DNA of 64,000 nt from Shinisaurus crocodilurus (GCA_021292165.1 CM037877.1:206378715-206442714), one strand, 5' to 3'. Shown: positions 44,655 to 55,506, counted from the stretch's first letter. The notes: generated by a model from the sequence alone, not told the origin. Numbers and translations are program-made.

Positions 44655-44860
44655 TCTTCATCCCAGAAAGGATACCTGAGCGAAAGAGGTAACAAGCAGC
44701 ATGAGATTTAGACTGTACAGCTGCCGATTCATCTGTGCCACTTCGCACTCGGGGGTCATCAAAGCTGCTGCGTGGATTGCACCGATACAAGCAGCATAAC
44801 AGCCCTGCACAATATGTTCCATTTCCATTTGGAAGCACCCTTGAATCTGTTCCTTCCGAT
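44655..44860 (-). other. Possible unidentified exon or conserved block
   Basis: The minus strand has a 107-codon open frame (44658-44981) with a non-biased composition, e.g. 'GCFQMEMEHIVQGCYAACIG' and 'AAALMTPECEVAQMNRQLYS'. It reaches 'CTCTTTCGCTCAG|GTATCC', a plausible splice donor at about 44681. A weak acceptor-like AG lies near 44880. A second frame is also open over 73 codons, which lowers the case for coding. I cannot match it to a family. Confidence 0.22.
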
Positions 44861-45194
44861 TTGCCCTAACTTCATTGAAGAATAAATGCCTTCCATATTC
44901 TTTAAGATGTAAGAAAGAACACCTACCACCATTAACTCTTCTGTCCAACATTAAACATACCGGTATGTGGTTCTTTTGCACTGAATTATCCAGAATCTTC
45001 TCTTGGGAACGAAAAGATTCATGCTGTTCTTATCTTGTAACTATTTGGCTCAGTGGATAAATGTGATAGACCTACTGCTAACTCTTATAGTTCATGGCAT
45101 TTTGTCTCCATTGTTTACGGCCTTTCCCCTCTCTGTATTCATGTGAAGTTATCTGCCTCATTGGGGCTAAACAGTTCATGCATCTGGTGGGCGC

Positions 45195-45295
45195 CAGCCC
45201 ATGAAAGTTTATGTCACAATAAAATGGACTTAGTCTTTAAGGTGCCACAGGACTCTGCTACCCTTGCTACAACAGACTAATATGGCCACCCCTTT
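45195..45295 (+). mobile_element. Retroelement 3' end fragment
   Basis: 'gtcacaataaaatggactta', 'gtctttaaggtgccacagga' and 'caacagactaatatggccac' are a 3' end common in reptile genomes. I suspect a Penelope- or LINE-type source. Confidence 0.6.
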
Positions 45296-45427
45296 GAAAT
45301 TCCAAAATTATGCTTGAGATTCACTGGTGTGTTGCCAGGCCGCTGGCAAATAGGTAGGAGGGGCGTCATACAAGAACAAATGCCCTGAACAAAGATCAAA
45401 GTCTACTAGTTGGGTCCGCTGAGGGCA

Positions 45428-45833
45428 GGCATGCAGATTCTCTTTCAGCCCGAGGGCCAAATTCCATTTCAGAGAAGCTTTCGGGGGGGGGGGCACATTC
45501 CAGTGGTGGGCAGGGCTGAAGGCAAAAGGGTAGGGCCAAAAATGCCAGCATATTTTAGCTTAATTAATTAATTCTAATATTTCTTGGCCACCTTTCAGGG
45601 CAGAAGCCCTCCCAAGGTGGCGTATAATAATAAAGCACATATTAAAGATCTTACTACCAGTAACTAAGCCTTAGGAGATGTACTTCAATTTTTTAGTATG
45701 GGGAAAAGACTGAGGAAAAACCACTAATGATCAGTAGTTGGGGGAAAGGGCATGTGACCAGGGAAAGGGGCATAGCCAGACTTGGTCCCCAGAGGGCCAG
45801 ATTTGGTTCCTGGGCCTGAGGTTCTGCACCCCT
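45428..45833 (+). mobile_element. Non-autonomous DNA element, copy 2, with nested tail
   Basis: Sister of 27056, keeping the right end 'gggcctgaggttctgcaccc'. An LINE/SINE 3' tail ('tttcttggccacctttcagg', 'aaggtggcgtataataataa', 45565-45650) is inserted where copy 1 runs straight through, so it post-dates this element. A G-run at 45483-45492. Confidence 0.7.
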
Positions 45834-45839
45834 ACCTTA

Positions 45840-46745
45840 GAGGGTAGGGGAAACAGGTGAGCCATTCTTTCACTGGGAATAGTGGTTTCCTGTTCTACAG
45901 AACTATCAGGCGTCTTGAGTATTGTGTCCCATGGAAACTACAGGATTATAAGAAGGTCTGATTATAGGGGATTGCTCTCACCTACAAAGCAAAATTTATG
46001 GTAATCATAACATGCTAACAGGATCTAACAAATGTGCACACATAGCCCAACCTATACAAAATCCTCCTCACATATGCCAAGTTCAGTGTATAAACTCAAA
46101 CCTCACAGTATAATATATCACCATCAATCAATGGATGAATGACACATCCATCAATCACTATGCTCAGCAGTATAGGGAAGCATAAGGTACGTATCATGCA
46201 CATAAACAGTCACTGTCAGGTCAGATCTGGTCTTTTCACACCTCTAAAAATGTTGTTCCATTAACATATTGGTTTACATGTAGCAATATTCCAGCCCCAG
46301 GATGGAGAAACAAATGGACATTGCACACTTGTTAAAATATGCTGCATGCTGTGCTTTGGGCTAAAGTGCTGGAATGTGTTCATGTGAAATCAGCATTCTT
46401 CAAATAGGAAACAAAAAAGAGGTATGCTAAAATATGGAGAACTATAGGATAGGTAGGTTTACTGAAAATGCCATACTTCTCTTTAAAAAACAACATCCTT
46501 TTGGCCTAACAATCTACCATTTTCTCCCCTCTTAATGTTGACTTTGAAAGTAAATGTGAGTGAGCATTTATTGAAACAATATAATTAGGACTGCTTATAG
46601 GAGAATTTTTGCAGGTGCAGCTTTTCTCTTCTCCGCAACACTATAACACGACAAACAATATTTTCAAAAATTCACTATTCTACGCAACTACAGTAGCCAC
46701 TTGTGCATCTGGTCATCATAGCTACAATGAATTGCTATTGAAGGG
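45840..46745. other. Unassigned AT-rich sequence
   Basis: No open frame above 60 codons and no recognised repeat. Confidence 0.4.
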
Positions 46746-46751
46746 GTTAAA

Positions 46752-46836
46752 GGCTGCAGCCCTGTGCCAATTTACCTGGGAGTAAGCCCTGCTGAACTCA
46801 ATGAGCCATTTAATCCTGATGTCTACGGCTGCACTG
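46752..46836. repeat. 'caatcctatgca' interspersed repeat
   Basis: 'tttacctgggagtaagccct' and 'gaactcaatgagccattta', typical of the family listed at 10828, in a diverged state. Confidence 0.6.
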
Positions 46837-47479
46837 TAAGAAGCTAAACAAGTAAAAGTCCATAGCACACAAGGAGTTAATTGGCATTAAACACACACAT
46901 GGAGGCACCGCACTAAAAACTAAAACATGATCACATATTTATGGTTTAAGTCAAGGGTTTGACTTATCTATGAAAGGAAACAGTTAAACCTACCCCCCTC
47001 CTCCCTCAGATCAGGAGTTTAGGCAAAATGAAAAAAAATGTGGCACATGGTAGGGTTAAACTGCAGGGGTCTGGAAGAGTGATACAGACAGGGTACCATT
47101 GGATTCAGGAGGGGGTAATAAAATGGGGTACTATCTTGGCTGGTTGTAGAACCAGCACAGGAGTGGTTAATTGGCCAGCAGTCCAGATGGCAGGCTTGTG
47201 TTATGCTGCTGAATAATAATCCTGCAATAATTAATTAGCAGCTGGCAAGTGTTACTAGGAGTCTAAGCACCTTCCCTGGTAAGGTGCCACCAATGGGCTC
47301 CGGAGAAGTGGAGTGACTCCTGAGCCCATCCTCCAAGCCTTCAGAGCAACAACAGCAGGGCTGGTGTAGCAATGACTGCGAGAGAGCAATAGCAGCAGCA
47401 ACTCCTTCCTTTCTGTGTGGAGGGATTTACCAGTCCTATTGTTCCGAGAGCCTCTCTTATACAAGAGGCCCTTTAGTTA

Positions 47480-48010
47480 AAAGAGACAACAGGGGGAGGG
47501 GGGAGGGGGGGAAGGCCTGGTTTTCCTAATTAACAATTAGTGCAGAGTGTGCTGCTAATTATGTGGTTCCATGTAATTAAGAAGCTAATTAGTGCGGTGT
47601 CAATTAAGATTTAATTAGTACCCTTGTCAGAAATACTTGAAAGAGCAGTTTATATGCAAGTACTTCAATATGACGACGCAGGGAGGCAATCTGCTTGCCA
47701 GCCTCCGATTTGAGTGTGTGACTGTGAACAGCTCTCCAGAGTTTATTGATATTGTCCTCTAAAACACTGCGGCTTGTATCTCTGTAATAGACACTTTTAT
47801 TGATTCCGCGGGAAGCCGGCTCTCTCTGATGTGCCCAATCTCCTCAGCACAGCTCCATTGGCATCTGTGTTTTTCCCATGACAGATGGAATTACCGTAGT
47901 TTAAAGAGGGCTGCACTTTGTAATTGTCCCGATACCATCTTGGCTTGCAGAACTTGGAGTTGAGGCAGGGGGCTGCCCAAATTTTGCCCCCCTAAGAGCT
48001 TTGGTTGGCA
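47480..48010. other. Candidate conserved non-coding block (strongest)
   Basis: About 500 bp free of repeats and dense in homeodomain-type cores: 'cctaattaacaattagtgc', 'gctaattatgtgg', 'tgtaattaagaagctaatta', 'gtcaattaagatttaattag', later 'gtttattgatattg' and 'ttttattgattcc' (FOX/HOX-like), and 'ggaattaccgtagt'. Eight or so ATTA motifs fall in the first 130 bp. The texture is that of an ultraconserved-type developmental enhancer. Assigning a target gene is not possible from this window. Confidence 0.45.
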
Positions 48011-48214
48011 ACATGCCGAGACAACTGGAGTGATGATGCACACGTCCGACATAAAAAGAGCTTGGCGCTGCCCAGGGATGGCGCTGCCTAAGAAAAGCTG
48101 GGACTACCTTAGGGCATGTGCAACTCCGTGGTGGTGGTGGGGGGCTATGAGGAGGGGAGAGTTATCAATATGTTGGTTCAGCAGGTTCAGATCCATGTCA
48201 TGTGGCACTAAGGG

Positions 48215-48700
48215 CCAATTCCAGAGGTGCTGTTAGGGGGCGGCCCACTAGGACTAGAGCTCCAAATCTTTCCTTTGGAGCCCTGAATCTCAGGGAGGCC
48301 ATCTGCCCCACCACCCTGCCTTCCAAGGGCACTTGCTGAAATAAAGGTACCAGAGCCCTGATGATCTCTGTTGCATCTGATCCCCCTGGATTAGCTGGCT
48401 TTTTGCCCACATGTGCTTCACCTCCTGCTGCTGCCCCCCCCACTTGAATCTTTCTGCCTGAGTTTTTCCTCCTGAAATCAAATGCCCTCCTCTCCCCTGT
48501 CCATACATCCCTTTTTACAATTAGGGGTGTCCTTAGGAGACAGGGTCCTTTAAAGACACACGCATAGGGAGACTTTAGAGCATATGTAAATTAGCACATG
48601 TGCATTTGTGCATCATCATCATCATCATCATTATTATTATTATTTGTCCTGTTTGCCTGAGCCCCAGATCTTTTCAATACCCAGCACCACCTGGCCAATT
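48215..48700. repeat. ~450-bp repeated unit, copy 1
   Basis: Shares with 49595-50050 long matching runs such as 'ccaccaccctgccttccaag', 'gatgatctctgttgcatctg' and 'gattagctggctttttgccc', plus the end 'ccagatctttt'. Copy 1 holds (CAT)n(ATT)n at 48610-48645, where copy 2 holds a T run. The copies are in direct orientation about 1.4 kb apart, with other DNA between them. Ends are weakly inverted ('agcaccacc' versus 'ggtgct'), so it may be a DNA element present twice. Confidence 0.75.
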
Positions 48701-48834
48701 CACTCTCCCTTCTTAAAGAGGGGCTGTGCATATTCAAGTTTCCCTCCAAGTGTTTTGGAATTTAAAAGGAAACAGTTTTCCTGCCCTTTTTTGGTCAGTA
48801 CAGGTGAACATAGGAAAAGGGGCTTGCAGAACTG

Positions 48835-48862
48835 GCTTGCCTCGCCTCGCCTCGCCTCGCAC
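48835..48862. repeat. (CTCGC)n pentamer repeat
   Basis: Five tandem units 'ctcgcctcgcctcgcctcgc' within the run. Confidence 0.9.
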
Positions 48863-49355
48863 CTTGAGCCATAAGAACAGTTGTTGCAAGAGTAATCAAG
48901 AGACTGTTGCCTTTTAAACGTAAAGTACAGTTGTGGATGCTAAGTACAAGTTGGTGAGTCCAACAACGACCGATCCCTACTTTGTGGGGGCCCTGGAAAA
49001 GGGGAGGGGGGGCACAGGAGCTCTCCACAAGTTATAAACCAGAGATCTGGGACCACTGGACTGCAGGCCAAATGTGGCCCAGGGAGGTTTCCTTCTCAAG
49101 CCCTGCTCCGTCCCCAGGCCCTGCCTCTTCTCCACGGGAGCGGAATCTAATAAACATTGGAGATGTTGAGCCAGAATGTGCCTCTTTGGCCACACAAACA
49201 TGGATTTACGGTTATCCTGTATTTGGTATCATATGCGTAACAACATTATGATATTGAATCTTATGGGTCTCGGGTCAGCCATGCCAGCAGGGAAGTGCAA
49301 CACCCCCACATTTTACATGTTAGATTGAACTATGAAGACATCCCACCTTTTAACA

Positions 49356-49476
49356 TAGGGGTGGGCAACTTGTGACCTTCCAGATGTTTTGGTTGACTTA
49401 CTCCCATCATCCCTTACCTTTCGCTATGGGAGTTATAGGCCAAAACATCTGGAGGGCCACAAGTTGCCCACCTCTG
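49356..49476. mobile_element. Fold-back hAT MITE (TSD TTTTAMCA)
   Basis: 'aggggtgggcaacttgtgac' against 'ccacaagttgcccacctctg'. Flanks are TTTTAACA (49348-49355) and TTTTACCA (49477-49484), 7 of 8. The centre has lost most of the loop. It lies between the two copies of the 48215 repeat. Confidence 0.85.
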
Positions 49477-49594
49477 TTTTACCACCTGTCATATAGTATC
49501 ATTCTTTTGAAGTTCCTTTCTACTTAAGTTGGATGATATGAAAAATGTGGCCATCTTTATGCATTGTGAGTTGTTAGATAGGCCATCAGTCACT

Positions 49595-50050
49595 GGTGCT
49601 ACCAGAGGCAGTGTTAGGGGGTGGCCCATTAGAGCTGGAGTCCCAATCTTTCATTTGGAGCTGTGAATCTCTGGGAGGTCATCTCCCCACCACCCTGCCT
49701 TCCAAGGGCACTTGCTGAAAGAAAGTGGGCCTGATGATCTCTGTTGCATCTGATCCCCCTGGATTAGCTGGCTTTTTGCCTACATGTGCTTCACCTCCTG
49801 CTCCCCCCCCCCGAATCTTTCTGCCTGAGGTGTTTTTTTCTGTAATCAAATGCCCTTCTCTCCCGGGTCCATACATCCCTTTTTACAAATAAGAGTGTCC
49901 TTAGGAGACAGGGTCCTTTAAAGACACACACAGAGAGACTTTAGAGCATATGTAAATTAGCATATGCAAATTTGTGCTTTTTTTTTTTTTTTTTTTTGTC
50001 CTGTGGGCCTGAGCGCCAGATCTTTTTAGTACCTAGCACCACCCCTGGGT
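49595..50050. repeat. ~450-bp repeated unit, copy 2
   Basis: Partner of 48215. Divergence is roughly 10% by eye plus indels. A run of about 19 T's at 49979-49997 replaces the trinucleotide repeats of copy 1. The left end 'cactggtgctaccagaggca' and right end 'acctagcaccacccctg' look inverted. Confidence 0.75.
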
Positions 50051-50116
50051 GCTACTTTGTGTTCCCTTTCCTGTTAGCTCAATGGACATAAGTGTCCTTT
50101 CTTTGCTCTCTGACCT

Positions 50117-50143
50117 GATAGAAGGCAGCTTCCTATGTTCCGA
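50117..50143 (+). mobile_element. SINE tail fragment
   Basis: 'gatagaaggcagcttcctat' + 'gttc' equals the 3' end of the SINE at 43963. Confidence 0.6.
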
Positions 50144-50319
50144 TATTTTATTGAGTTCTTTGCAGGAACAAATTATGACAGCACTTTCAAGTTCCCAGGT
50201 AACCTTGAAATAAAGTGGCCAGATCTCAGAGTCAGGAGTGGCTCATGTGGTTTTGACATGGTCTCCATTTACAGTCACGTTGAGCTGGGCTTGTGCTTCT
50301 CCACCAAGATGCTTAATGT

Positions 50320-50382
50320 TACCCAGTAAGCCCCATTGAGCTCAGTGGGACTTCCTTTGAGCAGGCATATTATAAGGATGTG
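50320..50382. repeat. 'caatcctatgca' repeat fragment
   Basis: 'cccagtaagccccattgagc' and 'tcagtgggacttcctttgag' pair as a hairpin. Confidence 0.6.
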
Positions 50383-50705
50383 CTGTAAGAGATCTTCTAA
50401 GATCTGGATAATGCAGCAGCATGACTTCATAACATGAGAGGATGAAACCTGAGTAGGGGGCTGGAAGGCATGTCACGGTTCCTGATCATGAGGAGGTTTG
50501 TAAGCACATTCAGCTGAATGTACTTACAACCGCCCCCCGCCCACCTTAGTGATAAATGCATGAAGATCTTTAGAGAATTTGCGGGTGTGAGGACCTTGGG
50601 GTTGGGGCTTGCATGATGCCCCAACACTTTTAGCCCATGTATAAGCAGGATGAATGCCTGCCCAGGGCTCACATCAGGTACTTATTGACAGAGCCTGATT
50701 TGTTC

Positions 50706-50870
50706 AGTGGGTGCTTCTAGACGAGGCTTTTAATGTGCAATCGTCATGCCTTGTTTACATGATTTCATGGAGGTTCCAGGCAACATCATAATCCATTTGT
50801 AGTCCTCCTGTGTTTTTCCAACACTTCTGTTTTTTTTCTTACCACAGAAAATCCATTAAGGAAGGAAGGA
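50706..50870. mobile_element. Harbinger-like MITE, 3'-truncated
   Basis: The left end 'gggtgcttctagacgaggct' is near-consensus, followed by 'ttaatgtgcaatcgtcatgc' and 'tcctgtgtttttccaacact'. The copy ends after 'aaaatccattaaggaag' instead of continuing to the right terminus. Confidence 0.65.
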
Positions 50871-51032
50871 AAGGGCAGCATTTTGGTGCAAGCTCTGTGC
50901 AGGTATGGATAGGAAAACTGAGGCAAATTGGGAGTTATTGTTCCTGGAGAAGGTGGATAACATCCTGAGTATTCCCCTGCTTTCTCTAGTGCTTGCCACA
51001 TGCCTTTCTGCACCTTAGTTAGCACTTCAGTG

Positions 51033-51890
51033 TCACTTAACATCAAAAAAACCAAAGTGCTTCATCAGCAAGTGCAAGCTAACCCTTTGGTGATGCCATC
51101 TATCCAGCTTGGCGGGACAATACTGGAAAATGTCGATCATTTTCTCTATCTTGGCAGCTATCTTTCTGTTACAGCTAACATCGACAGTGAAATCCAGCAT
51201 CGTCTGAGCTCCGCAAGTGCCGCATTTTCTCGAATGAAACATAGAGTGTTCGAGGATCGGGATATTTGTAAGAAGACCAAAACACTGGTTTATGAAGCCA
51301 TTGTATTACCAACTTTATTGTATGCCTGCGAAACATGGACTATCTATAAACGTCACTTCCACCTCCTTGAAAGGTTTCATCAACGTTGCCTCCGGAAAAT
51401 CCTGCGAATTACTTGGGAAGATAGGCGAACAAATGTCAGTGTACTGGAAGAAGCAAAGACTACTAGCATTGAAAAAATGATCCTTCAACGCTAACTTCAG
51501 TGGACCGGTCATGTTGTTCGAATGCCTGACTGCCGTCTCCCAAAGCAGTTACTTTACTCCCAACTCAAGGATGGAAAGCGGAATATCGGTGGTCAATATA
51601 AGAGGTTTAAAGATGTTCATAAGGCTAATCTAAAAAAATGCAATATAAACATCGAAAACTGGGAAGCTCTGGCCCATGAACGATCTAAATGGAGGTTGGC
51701 CTTTCACAAAGGTTCCATGGACTTTGAAGAAGCCCGAGTGCAAGGTGAAAGGGAAAAACGTGCTAAGCGAAAAGCACGTCAAATGAATCCTTTGCAGGAC
51801 CATCTTCTATCTGGTAACCTGTGTCCTCACTGTGGGAAGCTGTGTGGATCTAGAATTGGCCTCCACAGTCACTTACGGACCCATCGCTAG
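51033..51890 (+). pseudogene. LINE RT C-terminus and C2H2 finger, one stop codon
   Basis: Reads in one frame from the truncation point through 'FSRMKHRVFEDRDICKKTKT' and the shared thumb region. A C-to-T change at 51493 makes a TAA stop in 'LQR*LQWTGH'. After it the same frame continues to the finger 'CPHCGKLCGSRIGLHSHLRT' and a stop at 51890. This copy is free of the indels of the longer one, which shows that the finger truly belongs to the RT reading frame. Confidence 0.88.
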
Positions 51891-51973
51891 AGTCTACACA
51901 ATCTTCTTTAGAATTTCCTCCTTTTATCCCGGAAGACAATCTTACTCGGTCACGAGTGATCGCCTGATGATGC
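51033..51973 (+). mobile_element. 5'-truncated copy of the 36283 LINE
   Basis: Begins abruptly at 'tcacttaacatcaaaaaaac', inside the RT region, and ends in the same '(GAT)n' tail. It differs from the longer copy at only about 22 positions plus a few indels over ~880 bp, many of them C/T or G/A. Such 5' truncation is the usual product of incomplete target-primed reverse transcription. Confidence 0.92.
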
Positions 51974-52108
51974 TAACAAGCAAGCAGGGAATATCAAGTT
52001 GGTAAGTTTTCTAGCCTGGTTCTGAAACTGACTAGATCAGGTTTCTGATTAGATCTGGTTGTGAAATTGACTAAACTGGAGATTAGGCATTCTCAGGTGA
52101 AATGGATG

Positions 52109-52170
52109 GGACTCACACAGCCCAATTTGTAATCATGTTTACTCAGAAGTTAGCTTAGTTGCACCCCTCT
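52109..52170. repeat. 'caatcctatgca' repeat fragment
   Basis: 'cccaatttgtaatcatgttt' then 'actcagaagttagcttag', diverged. Confidence 0.45.
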
Positions 52171-52351
52171 TGCTTTGTGCTCCAGACAAAAAATGCAATT
52201 TAAAAATGCAATTGCAAAAAAACCCACAACCTTGTCACACACACCAGAGTTCTAAAATGGTACTGAGAAACATCCACTGGTTCTGCTTTTTGCTACTCCA
52301 CTATTAAAGATACAGGAGCTTTATACTCTGTTGCATCTGGTTACCCTAATA

Positions 52352-52890
52352 CAGGAGCAGGCAACTTGTGGCCCTCCAGATGTTGTTGGACTGCAACTCC
52401 AATCATTCCTAGCGAGGATAGTCAATGGCAAGGGATGATGGGAGTTGCAGTCCAACCCTGGATGGCTCCGGTCCAGTTTATCTCAAGGAGCGCCTCCAGC
52501 AACATCAAGTAGGCCACTCAACAAGATCTGCCATGGACGGCCTTCTCCCTGTCCCATCAGTCAGAGAAACCAGGCTGGTGGGGACTAGGAGGAGGGCCTT
52601 TTCTGTGGCAGCCCCCAGTTTATGGAACTCTCTCCCCAGTGACGTCCGCCATGCCCCTTCCTTGATTAGCTTCTGCCATGCATTAAAAACGTGACTTTTC
52701 AGGCGGGAATATTGGGTGGGATAGGATTTTTAAGTTTTGTACTGTTTTTAATTGTGTTTTACACTCTGTTTTTTCTTGTATTTTATTGGAATGTACATCG
52801 CTCAGAGTGGCTGGATGACTGGCCAGATGGGTGATTCAAAACTATAATAAACAAACAAACAATTGGAAGGCCATAAGTTGCCCACCCTTG
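52352..52890. mobile_element. Fold-back hAT MITE split by an L2 insertion (perfect TSD CCCTAATA)
   Basis: The MITE's left part is 52352-52460 ('caggagcaggcaacttgtgg') and its right part resumes at about 52858 ('ggaaggccataagttgccca'). CCCTAATA flanks the whole at 52344-52351 and 52891-52898. Between them sits the L2 fragment 52461-52857. The intact outer duplication proves that both halves belong to one insertion. Confidence 0.92.
52461..52857 (+). mobile_element. L2-like LINE 3' fragment nested in a MITE
   Basis: Encodes 'GTRRRAFSVAAPSLWNSLPS' and 'SFCHALKT', the conserved end of L2-group ORF2, then a 3' UTR with 'gtacatcgctcagagtggct' and a (CAAA)n tail ending at the MITE sequence. The frame from 52425 is open only by running in from the MITE. 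Confidence 0.88.
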
Positions 52891-53137
52891 CCCTAATAAA
52901 TCTTGAAGACAGGTACCAAAGTAGGCAGCCGTCCCTCTTTCATTACTGACTTCTGTGCACTAAAAAGCTGCAATATGGTATTCCATTTCCATTCCCTCAA
53001 TTAAGCAACCTGCAGTGCCTCTTTTTCTCCCCTCTAATGCAGAGTCCTCATGCACAGGGAACACTCCAGGAAATGCATGAGAAAGATGACTGTATGATCA
53101 GGTAGGACCAGTTAATGCAAAAATAAATGAATAAAAT

Positions 53138-53395
53138 AAATTGGATTGGATCCAGACTTAGTCACACTTAGAGTAGAACCATTGAAATAAATGGAAATTA
53201 TTGTTTTTAAATGTTGTACATTGAAGAGTTTATGTTTTTATTATGTTGTATTTTGGGTTGTAATTTTTGTAAACCATCCAGAGAAATGAAAGGACACAGA
53301 AATAGAATGAATGAATGGTCATGAATGACTTAAGTTCCATTAATTTCAGCAGGTCTACTCTAAGTATGATTAAGTCTGGATCCAACCACTTAAGA
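53138..53395. mobile_element. 'ttggatccaga' fold-back element split by an L2-type tail
   Basis: The left end 'attggatccagacttagtca' + 'cacttagagtagaacc' and right end 'tctactctaagtatgattaa' + 'gtctggatccaac' are inverted. The insertion 53203-53315 carries 'gtaaaccatccagagaaatg' and '(AATG)n', an L2/SINE 3' tail. Confidence 0.75.
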
Positions 53396-53399
53396 ACAA

Positions 53400-54395
53400 A
53401 ACAATAAGCAGTTCATTAAATACATCAGAAGCACAAAGCCAGTCAGGGAGATCAGAACCCCCCTGTTGTGTGATCATTATCACATTTAAATTGGCCTGCA
53501 GGAAGGCAGCACCCAGCAGAAGAAATCTCTCCCAAAGGGGATGCATAGGTGGTTAGTCAGGGTCAGGCTGAACAGAATCCCATCCATAATAATAAGGTGG
53601 AAGGAACAGTTCTGTCTGTGCTGGCTTTGGTGAAATAAGGCACAGGAAGCGATAGCTTTCACAAGTAACTATAACACCTGTTAGCCAGGAATGTGTCTCT
53701 TGTGAAAGTTGTTAAGGCAGGATAGAAAGCAGAAAAGAACCATTTTAAAACGGTATGTACATTATAGCATTTTCACTTGACATAGATAGAAAACGTAAGA
53801 TGCTGATTAAAGCATCATTTGTGGAAATGGATAAAGGCTACTGTATGAAAACCAGGTCAGAGCAAAGCAGCCAGAGAGTGGAAGGGAAGCATTGCTATCA
53901 CAACTATGGGTTGTGCAGGGTGGGAGTTGGGAGGAGAAAGGAATGCAAAAAGCAGAAGTAGCAAACTTTCTGCCTTTGTTCTAAAAAAAAAATCCTTCTC
54001 ATAGAAATAGATTCTCTCTCTCTCTCTCTGGACTGGATGACCTTTCAGCTTATCTGATCTGTGACTTTTGGTCTTTGTTGTCATGAGACTGGTTCTTCTC
54101 CTGATCTATGGAGTGGAAGAAGGGGGCCAACAGATGTTATGGCATACATTCATAAGGACTCCCATCTTCTGCATAGCCAGGAAACAAATTAGAAGAGAAA
54201 TCGGGAGATTTCCAAGGCTGACTCATTCTGTGGGCCAAGTCCAGAAAACCTTCCGCTTAAGGGGGTAGGAAGGAGCAAGGGCCGGCCGGAGATGCAGAGA
54301 GTAGTACAAGGGATTTGTGTGCCCCCTCCCCATCCTCCCAGTTCCCCCCCCCCCCATGTATGTGACTGAGCCGCCTGTTCTCCCACAACGGCTGC
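53400..54395. other. Unassigned sequence
   Basis: Includes a (TC)n run at 54014-54029. The last 150 bp contain a C run and lead into the conserved-looking block at 54400. Confidence 0.35.
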
Positions 54396-54399
54396 CAAA

Positions 54400-54620
54400 A
54401 TACAGCGAGACAGGGTATAATTACAGACACTTACTGTGGCCATTACACCACCGGCGCGGGCTGCGCAAAGTGACACACGACCCGTCAACTCCTTATTCAC
54501 GCCATTAAGGAGACTCATTAGCATCTTCACTCAGAAGCAAAATTACCCTCACTGCTCATTTCAAGATGTCATAAATTTTAATTTAGGACCCAAAGATAGC
54601 ACAATGGGAGCAAGCAGGCT
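54400..54620. other. Candidate conserved non-coding block
   Basis: 'gggtataattacagac', 'gccattaaggagactcatta', 'tcataaattttaatttagga' and 'caccggcgcgggctgcgcaa', a mix of ATTA cores and a CpG-containing core, with no repeat. A 113-codon minus-strand frame is not recognisable. Confidence 0.35.
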
Positions 54621-54639
54621 CTCTCTGGCACAGCCGTAC

Positions 54640-55460
54640 AGGCAGGGGGGAGGGGGGGAGGCCAGGGGGTGGGGAGGGAAGAAAGGGCTTGCCGGAGGAA
54701 AGATGGTGGGCTTTGTTTTGTAAGAGGGAGAAATGAAGGAAGTGGAGCTCAGGAGAGCCAAGTGGCAGAATGCCAAACCCAACAGGGAGAGTGGCAGAGA
54801 GTGCACTGCTGCCGTGCTCCAGCCAGAGGTCCCCGCGGCATGCGCTTTGCAAGAGGCTCTGTTGTGTGGGTGAGGCTCAAGGTGGTCCTTAAATGTCGGA
54901 CAATTGACACAAGTGACCCCAAAAGGATCTGAGACTGTCTTCAAATGATCTCGGCCTGTTTCTCTCACCTCAAGAGGCACTTTTTGCTGCTGGTATCCAC
55001 CACCACCACCACCACCGCCCCGCCCCCAACCTGAAATTATTTTGGCTTCATTAGTTTCAGTGCAAAAGATTTTCCTCTGAGGAAAAGCACCTACTTCGTG
55101 GACTTTTTTTTTTTTTAAGCATCATATTATAAAAACCTAAAGGTAGTTTTGTGGTCGTGTTTCCATTTTAAATTCACCCCCATTTAAAAAAAAAAAAAAA
55201 AAAAAAAGGAGGCACACACATGCTGATATATGTTTTGGTGGGCAACAGATATTCTTTACTGACCATTTGTTTCACCAGAATTCCTGTTCTCTGTCTGGCC
55301 CAGCCAGGCAAAGGTATCAAATAATGTACATGTCTCCCTGCCATTTTGGTCTCAATCTTGCTCACTTGAGTGAACAAGGAGGCTACCTCTTCTGATGTTG
55401 CTAATAACTCTGCTCAAAGGGCAAGGATAAACAGTAAGACACTGATGGACAAGAAAGGCA
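54640..55460. other. Unassigned sequence with poly-A
   Basis: G-rich near 54646-54675, a (CCA)n run at 55000-55014 and an A run of about 22 at 55185-55207. A 139-codon minus-strand frame (54561-54980) is proline/serine-rich and unrecognised. Confidence 0.35.
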
Positions 55461-55506
55461 GAATCTTTAAGGTGGGGCAGGCAACATGTGGCACTCCAGA
55501 TGTTGA

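Noticed and set aside
54561..54980. 139-codon minus-strand frame
   Set aside because: Proline/serine-rich translation from a G-rich tract; no domain and no splice signals.
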